Positions 21,878-25,537 of a stretch of 25,537 nt of DNA are shown in pieces. Under the pieces are notes generated by a model that saw only the letters and a program-made list of their open reading frames with translations, searched no databases and was not told the DNA's origin. The stretch's first letter is position 1. The number at the start of each line of letters is the position of its first letter. The stretch spans positions 1-25,537 of the forward strand of contig CAAEAE010000052.1 of assembly GCA_900753715.1 (NCBI GenBank), given 5' to 3'. The stretch is from an uncultured Roseburia sp. GTDB taxonomy: Bacteria; Bacillota_A; Clostridia; Lachnospirales; Lachnospiraceae. The position numbers and the translations under genes were made by a program.

Positions 21878-22887
21878 AAAGAAAATTAAAGGTTAATGAC
21901 TTTTTTTGTGGATGCGGCGGAATGGGTATTGCATTTAAAAATGCCGGGTATGAAATAGCCGGGGCATGGGACTTTGATAAATACGCCGTGGAGAGCTACC
22001 GGGCAAACGTAGGGGACCATGTACAGAAAGCAGACATTAAGGAATTACACCAAGCAGACATCCCACAAGCGGATGTGTGGGCGTTTGGTTTCCCATGCCA
22101 GGATTTGAGCGTTGCCGGAAAGCAACGGGGCATGATTTTAAAATGCGAGGATTGCGGCGAGAAAATAGAGATAAACCCGGAAGAGTACACGGGCAACACC
22201 ATTTGTCCTAAGTGCAGCAGTAACAATTTTAAGGCGGCGAGCCGTAGCGGATGTTTCTTTGAAATGATGCGATTGCTTGAAGAAACAGAGAGAGAGAGAG
22301 AACACGCCATGCCGGCCGTTATCATTGCGGAGAACGTGCGAGGATTACGCCCGTATTTGCCCGTGTTACGCCTTGAATATGAACGCCACGGGTACACGGC
22401 ACATATTGAAATGTTTAATTCCAAATATTGGAACGTGTCACAGAACCGGGACCGTTACGCAGTAGTAGGGACCAGGAACAAAAAGAACCTATCATTTACA
22501 TTTCCAAAAGAGCAACACGAATTTGTACCGAAATTATCGGATTACCTGGAAAAAGATGTGCCGGAAAAATATTACTTGCCGGACGAAAAGGCACAAACCA
22601 TTATAGCCCAGGCAATGGAGAAATTAGAGAAAATGGGAAAGTGCCATGCGTGCATTACGCCGGACCGTATCAACAAGCGGCAGAACGGACCGAGGGCAAA
22701 GGCAGAGGACGAGCCAATGTTTACACTTACCGCCCAGGATTTACACGGCGTTATCATCCTGGAAGATGAACAGACGGAAGAAAGCGTGGTTACGGACATT
22801 GCAGAGGAAACCGGGCTTTTAGACCCCAACGGTTGCGGTAAAACATTACGAGTTGGGGGGGGGCGGAAGCATCACAAAGAAGCATAA
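21874..22887 (+). CDS. DNA (cytosine-5)-methyltransferase, N-terminal part (motifs I-VIII), frame broken at a G9 tract
   Basis: As written it encodes 337 residues: motif I FCGCGGMG (11-18), catalytic PCQ in GFPCQDLS (74-76), ENV (153-155) and QNRDRY (190-195). An inserted zinc ribbon with C91, C94, C111 and C114 lies between motifs IV and VI. The product stops 11 codons after the nine-G run at 22855-22863. With eight G it would continue as GGSITKKHNYQHVIIN, and after a second tract reach a stop at 23100. Motifs IX-X lie in separate downstream frames. It would transfer a methyl group from SAM to cytosine C5; no restriction endonuclease is visible nearby. As written the truncated protein is probably inactive. 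The family is certain; functional state is not. Confidence 0.88.
   Translation: MKRKLKVNDFFCGCGGMGIAFKNAGYEIAGAWDFDKYAVESYRANVGDHVQKADIKELHQADIPQADVWAFGFPCQDLSVAGKQRGMILKCEDCGEKIEINPEEYTGNTICPKCSSNNFKAASRSGCFFEMMRLLEETEREREHAMPAVIIAENVRGLRPYLPVLRLEYERHGYTAHIEMFNSKYWNVSQNRDRYAVVGTRNKKNLSFTFPKEQHEFVPKLSDYLEKDVPEKYYLPDEKAQTIIAQAMEKLEKMGKCHACITPDRINKRQNGPRAKAEDEPMFTLTAQDLHGVIILEDEQTEESVVTDIAEETGLLDPNGCGKTLRVGGGRKHHKEA
22287..22300 (+). repeat. (AG)7 dinucleotide tract in the methyltransferase
   Basis: Seven AG units coding for the ERERE stretch. Loss or gain of one unit would shift the frame upstream of the ENV motif. It is in frame as written. Confidence 0.8.
22855..22863 (+). repeat. Poly-G tract 1 (G9)
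   Basis: Nine G follow GTT in the methyltransferase frame. Eight (or eleven) G would join it to the continuing homologous frame that begins GGA AGC ATC at 22865. Confidence 0.9.
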
Positions 22888-23100
22888 CTACCAACACGTT
22901 ATCATCAATCTAGGGGGGGGCAGAGAGCAACAGAGTTTCCCATAACAGTAACGGTCAATAAGTGCGGAAGAAATGTTTTAAAAATTGCGGATGTTTCCCC
23001 GTGCCTTACCGCAAGGGATTATAAAGGGTACGCCGGAAAGAAAGACATGATAGCAGTTATAGAAGAGCGAAAGGAACAAGACAATGGAAAGAGCAAATAA
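22864..23100 (+). pseudogene. Out-of-frame remainder of methyltransferase part 1 (target-recognition region)
   Basis: Between the first two G tracts the methyltransferase-like protein continues in the +1 frame (22865-22912: GSITKKHNYQHVIINL). After tract 2 it returns to the original frame (22921-23100: QRATEFPITVTVNKCGRN...VSPCLTARDYKG...DMIAVIEERK) and ends at TAA 23098-23100. This is the variable target-recognition part of a Dcm-type enzyme. In the written sequence neither piece is joined to the N-terminal 337 residues, and neither has its own convincing start. It could be real inactivation, an off phase state, or sequencing error. Confidence 0.7.
22913..22920 (+). repeat. Poly-G tract 2 (G8)
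   Basis: Eight G follow CTA. Nine (or six) G would keep the frame into CAG AGA GCA ACA GAG; with eight the frame meets TAA eight codons later. Confidence 0.9.
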
Positions 23101-23438
23101 CCAGGGTTGCCAAATGGTGGGGATGCTTGACATAAAGGCTCAAGACCAATGCCGCCGGGTGTATTCCGTGAATGGAATAGCACCAACCCTTACAACATCC
23201 GGGGGGGGGGCAAAGGGAAGTGAAAATATTTGATACAAAGCGGTTGAGGGTGCGAAAGTTGACTCCAAAAGAATACGGAATTTTACAAGCGTTCCCTATG
23301 GACGATTGGAAACAAGTTGTTTCAGATAGCCAGGCATATAAACAATTTGGTAACGCAGTAACTACAACGGTATTTACTGCAATAGCGGAAGAGATAGCAA
23401 AAAGCATTTATGCAGCAGAAGAAAGCGAGGAACAAAAC
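23084..23438 (+). pseudogene. Methyltransferase part 2 (motifs IX-X), frame broken at a G10 tract
   Basis: An ATG at 23084 with AAAGGAA 7 bases upstream overlaps the end of part 1 by 17 bases. It begins MERANNQGCQMVGMLDI and continues RRVYSVNGIAPTLTTSG, the lead-in to Dcm motif IX. The ten-G run at 23201-23210 then shifts it into a stop at 23231-23233. With nine G it continues QREVKIFDTKRLRVRKLTPKEYG...FGNAVTTTVFTAIAEEI, which contains motifs IX and X (TPKEYGILQAFP; QFGNAV). From 23220 (GTG) that frame is open and runs without a stop into the next gene. The two-ORF layout resembles the known split enzyme M.AquI. Confidence 0.7.
23201..23210 (+). repeat. Poly-G tract 3 (G10)
   Basis: Ten G follow TCC in part 2 of the methyltransferase. 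Nine (or twelve) G would join it to the motif IX-X frame starting CAA AGG GAA GTG at 23211. Confidence 0.9.
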
Positions 23439-23918
23439 ATGGAAGCAGAAAACAAGAACTTTACCGGAATGAATGAACCGGAAGAGAAGCCAACGGCGGA
23501 AAGCATTTTGGCAGCAGCGGAAGCAGAAGCCAAGACAGCAGCAGGACGGGAAGAAACAACTAAAACAGCAATTCCGGCAGAGGAAACCATAACACCGAAC
23601 TCATTAGCCAACGGGATGTTGCAGTTTCTTCTTGATAGCGGAATCGTAGCGAGTGCGTGCGTAACGGATGAAACAGAAAAGATGTTTGCAAAGCACATTA
23701 AAGAAGAATTGGACGGAATAACGATTGGGGAAACACCGGAGATATTGAGAGATTGGGAAGCGGCACAAAACGCCGTCAATGATATGCTTTCAAAATATGC
23801 ACCGGGCGGATATATGGGGAAAATCATTTATCCATTACTTACCCCATTAAAAGAGCGGTTGGAAGCCGGGGAAAGAACACCGGATTTATACAACGCCATT
23901 GTAGAAGCCACAAGGTAG
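23439..23918 (+). CDS. Unrecognised element protein, in frame with the methyltransferase C-terminus
   Basis: A 159-residue acidic protein that I do not recognise. An Ala/Glu/Thr-rich, probably disordered N-terminal third (ESILAAAEAEAKTAAGREET...) is followed by a helical domain with SLANGMLQFLLDSGIVASACV, then LPL-like hydrophobic segments near GKIIYPLLTPLKERLEAG. The ATG has the element's recurrent ribosome-binding site AAAGCGAGGAA 8 bases before it, which supports 23439 as its own start. The frame is nevertheless open upstream to 23220, so the methyltransferase motif IX-X segment would read straight into it and give a fusion. The next gene starts 9 bases after its stop. Confidence 0.65.
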   Translation: MEAENKNFTGMNEPEEKPTAESILAAAEAEAKTAAGREETTKTAIPAEETITPNSLANGMLQFLLDSGIVASACVTDETEKMFAKHIKEELDGITIGETPEILRDWEAAQNAVNDMLSKYAPGGYMGKIIYPLLTPLKERLEAGERTPDLYNAIVEATR

Positions 23919-23927
23919 GTGCAGCGT

Positions 23928-24221
23928 ATGACATTAGCGGATATTGTGGCCGTTATGTCTGGCCCGGACCGTGTACGGATTACAAAAGGAAGCAATGAAC
24001 TATTTGCCGGATATTTGGGTAATTTGGTACACATGGCAGAATATGAAGCACTTATGGCGGAAGAGGTCACACGGCTAAAAGAAAAAGTGGACATAACCCA
24101 TAAAAGATATAAGGAATTGGGACTAATGCAGCCATTACACCCGGAAGAAACACCAAATTACAGTTTTTCAGATTTGCAGTTGACTATATACCGGGAAATC
24201 ATATTGAAAAGCGAGGAATAA
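23928..24221 (+). CDS. Small hypothetical element protein
   Basis: A 97-residue soluble protein of the kind common in Firmicute prophages and ICEs (starting MTLADIVAVMSGPDRVRI, then a beta-rich half with LFAGYLGNL and a helical half). Function unknown. ATG 23928 is chosen because AGGTAGG overlaps the upstream stop 7 bases before it; a GTG at 23919 lies within that site. It ends with KSEE*, where the last codons double as the ribosome-binding site of the next gene. Confidence 0.7.
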   Translation: MTLADIVAVMSGPDRVRITKGSNELFAGYLGNLVHMAEYEALMAEEVTRLKEKVDITHKRYKELGLMQPLHPEETPNYSFSDLQLTIYREIILKSEE

Positions 24222-24224
24222 CAC

Positions 24225-24545
24225 ATGGAAGAAAAAACAATGATGCCTATTAACAATCAGATTGAGCCGGATTTTTTAGAACACATCAAAAGCACCTTTA
24301 AGCGGTGGAGAGATTTAAACACCCAGGGCGTGACGATTGGGGCAAGGGAATTAAGTAATTTTGCCTTTACCTTAAAAGGTGCATCCATGAATAGCCATTT
24401 GGGATTTAAGTACAATTTCAACCCACGGGGAACGGATACAGACGGAAACCCGGCAATCACATTAAAACTTTATACCAAACCGGAGCAGATGAACCCGGCA
24501 GCAGATAGGCCGGTATATGAATTTGCAGCCCCTTACATGGTTTAG
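24225..24545 (+). CDS. Hypothetical element protein
   Basis: A 106-residue soluble protein, unrecognised. The first half is helical with FLEHIKSTFKRWRDL; the second half looks beta-rich (GFKYNFNPRGTDTDG, AITLKLYTKP). No membrane segment or cysteines. AAAGCGAGGAA lies 6 bases before the ATG within the end of the previous gene; the intergenic gap is 3 bases, so it is co-transcribed and probably coupled. Confidence 0.65.
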   Translation: MEEKTMMPINNQIEPDFLEHIKSTFKRWRDLNTQGVTIGARELSNFAFTLKGASMNSHLGFKYNFNPRGTDTDGNPAITLKLYTKPEQMNPAADRPVYEFAAPYMV

Positions 24546-24578
24546 GGTGCAGCAGTACAGAAAGCGAGGGAACACAAC

Positions 24579-24923
24579 ATGATGCAGAAATTAAAAGAAG
24601 AAATCACGGCAGCAGCCAACAGAGAATTAAACCGGGCAAATGAGCAATTCCCGTTATTTACATCAAAACATGAGGGCGTGGCGGTTGCCTATGAGGAATT
24701 AGAAGAGAGCAAAGAAGCCCTTGAAGAGTTAGAAACATCCTTTAAGTGCTTATGGGATGATGTGAGAGGGAAAGAAACGCCTTGTTATCTGAAAGAAGAG
24801 ATAACACCGCTTAAAATCGCAGATTACGCAATTAACCTTGCGTGCGAAGCCGTACAGACGGCCGCTATGCTTATGAAATATGAAATGAGCCTTAACCCGG
24901 CAACAGAAAGAGAGGGCGAATAA
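24579..24923 (+). CDS. Hypothetical helical element protein
   Basis: A 114-residue, mostly helical acidic protein, unrecognised. Long helices with AANRELNRANEQFPLFTSKHEG, AYEELEESKEALEELE and a final helix IADYAINLACEAVQTAAMLMKYEM. The pattern resembles small phage accessory proteins of unknown role. The start could be either of two adjacent ATGs (24579 or 24582); AAAGCGAGG lies 9 bases upstream of the first. Its stop TAA overlaps the next start by one base. Confidence 0.65.
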   Translation: MMQKLKEEITAAANRELNRANEQFPLFTSKHEGVAVAYEELEESKEALEELETSFKCLWDDVRGKETPCYLKEEITPLKIADYAINLACEAVQTAAMLMKYEMSLNPATEREGE

Positions 24924-25282
24924 TGGCAATATACGCAATTGATTTTGATAACACATTGGCTATTACCCGTTTCCCGGAAATTGTAGCCCCAAACAAAAAA
25001 ATGGTTGCTTTTGCGAAAGCGGTAAAAGCCCAGGGACACCAAATAATATTGTGGACAAGCAGAGCCGGGGCAGACCTGGAAAATGCCGTGGAGTGGTGCA
25101 GATTGCAAGGGCTTGTATTTGATGCCGTGAATGAGCCGTTACCGGAGCAGATAAAGCGGTGGGGAAACGATACAAGAAAAATCTATGCGGATTATTACAT
25201 AGACGATAAGAATATGACAATAGCCCAGGTGGAAAGCACCATGAACCAAATAAAAGAGATTATGGAAGAAATAAAGGAGTGA
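24923..25282 (+). CDS. Small HAD-like hydrolase
   Basis: A 119-residue protein with a minimal haloacid-dehalogenase fold: motif I DFDNTL (7-12) with the nucleophile Asp7 and Asp9, motif II WTSR (44-47), and motif IV DDKN (94-97) after a YADYY strand. No large cap domain. HAD proteins of this short type in phages and ICEs are thought to be phosphatases, possibly on nucleotides or nucleic acid ends; the substrate here is unknown. ATG 24923 overlaps the preceding TAA (TAATG), giving translational coupling, with GAGGG upstream. Followed 4 bases later by another small gene. Confidence 0.8.
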   Translation: MAIYAIDFDNTLAITRFPEIVAPNKKMVAFAKAVKAQGHQIILWTSRAGADLENAVEWCRLQGLVFDAVNEPLPEQIKRWGNDTRKIYADYYIDDKNMTIAQVESTMNQIKEIMEEIKE

Positions 25283-25286
25283 AATA

Positions 25287-25469
25287 ATGAAAATCAAAAT
25301 TACAGATGTGTTACCTATTGTTAATCCGCCGGAAGTAGGGAGCGTACACACGGTTACAAGAAGAGAGACAGAACCACCAAGAAACAGACGCACGAAAATG
25401 TACTATATAGAAGTTGGTAAAAGGGAAATAGGGGTATATCCAAGAGAGTGCAAAGTGATAGAAGAGTAG
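25287..25469 (+). CDS. Small hypothetical element protein
   Basis: A 60-residue basic protein that looks beta-rich (KIKITDVLPIVNPPEVGSVH ... YYIEVGKREIGVYPRECKVIE), in the style of small SH3-like phage proteins. Function unknown. AAGGAG lies 8 bases before the ATG, overlapping the end of the HAD-like gene. Confidence 0.65.
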   Translation: MKIKITDVLPIVNPPEVGSVHTVTRRETEPPRNRRTKMYYIEVGKREIGVYPRECKVIEE

Positions 25470-25486
25470 AAAGCGAGGATAAATAA

Positions 25487-25537
25487 ATGGGATTTATGGA
25501 CAATTTTACATCAGATAGCCCGGTAACAGTAAAGCAA
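25487..25537 (+). CDS. Start of a further element gene (partial, cut by the window end)
   Basis: ATG 25487 with AAAGCGAGGAT 8 bases upstream opens a frame, MGFMDNFTSDSPVTVKQ, that continues past the window. Too short to identify. It is included because it carries the same ribosome-binding site as three other genes of the element. Confidence 0.6.
   Translation, partial: MGFMDNFTSDSPVTVKQ

Larger units (their letters stand above)
21265..25537 (+). mobile_element. Left part of a phage-like or integrative element (runs off the window)
   Basis: From about 21265 the gene style changes: small, tightly packed, co-oriented genes with overlaps or gaps of a few bases, a repeated AAAGCGAGG ribosome-binding site, and products typical of prophage or ICE accessory modules (IS30-type HTH, orphan cytosine methyltransferase, HAD-like hydrolase, short hypotheticals). 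No integrase, relaxase, terminase or capsid gene is in view, so the type and right end cannot be stated. The exact left end is inferred only from the two hairpins. Confidence 0.65.

Noticed and set aside
22855..23210. Regularly placed G runs as a possible CRISPR or tandem-repeat array
   Set aside because: Only the homopolymers repeat; spacing (about 50 and 280 bases) and flanks differ, and the sequence between them codes for methyltransferase segments.
1..25537. tRNA or rRNA genes, integrase, or CRISPR array
   Set aside because: None was seen on either strand; the element's integration gene, if any, must lie beyond the right edge.

Overview
The window is a stretch of chromosome from an endospore-forming, low-to-mid GC Firmicute, most likely a Lachnospiraceae-type Clostridium relative. 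Three things point there: a division/cell-wall (dcw) cluster running straight into spoIIGA and sigE, a sigG gene next to it, and a T-box-controlled thrS. The last ~4.3 kb is a different kind of DNA: short, tightly packed, co-oriented phage-like genes that run off the right edge.

Layout. 1-449: 3' end of a SEC-C zinc-motif protein. 457-3114: promoter, threonine T-box leader with its terminator, a palindromic repeat, a small acidic membrane protein, and thrS. 3148-4633: a cysteine-rich DUF1540 protein whose start codon lies inside a 16-bp perfect hairpin, a zinc-dependent phospholipase C-like protein, and a Spo0E-like phosphatase preceded by Spo0A-box-like sites. 4787-16554: the dcw cluster, driven by a good sigma-A promoter followed by four in-phase 10-bp MraZ boxes. 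Its order is mraZ, rsmH, ftsL-like, two class B PBPs, mraY (own promoter), murD, ftsW, ftsQ/divIB, ftsZ (own promoter), then a terminator. murE, murF, murG, murB, murC and ftsA are not in it. 16596-20773: sporulation block with a Spo0A-type long-spacer promoter, spoIIGA, sigE, a beta-CASP metallo-beta-lactamase-fold nuclease, and sigG inverted on the minus strand behind a sigma-F/sigma-G-like promoter. 20774-21109: an unrecognised acidic protein, followed by two related terminator-like hairpins that mark the edge of the native chromosome.

How the genes work together. MraZ senses and represses its own cluster. RsmH, FtsL, the PBPs, FtsW, FtsQ and FtsZ build the septum, and MraY and MurD feed it lipid-linked precursors. 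SpoIIGA activates pro-sigma-E at the asymmetric septum; sigma-G then acts in the forespore.

The most interesting part is in the mobile element. It carries an orphan cytosine-5 DNA methyltransferase gene interrupted by three poly-G tracts (9, 8 and 10 G) and one (AG)7 tract. Each G tract is exactly one base away from the length that keeps the protein in frame. Correcting all three restores a complete methyltransferase made of two overlapping ORFs (motifs I-VIII, then IX-X). This looks like a multi-switch phase-variable, split methyltransferase, although homopolymer sequencing error is a serious alternative.
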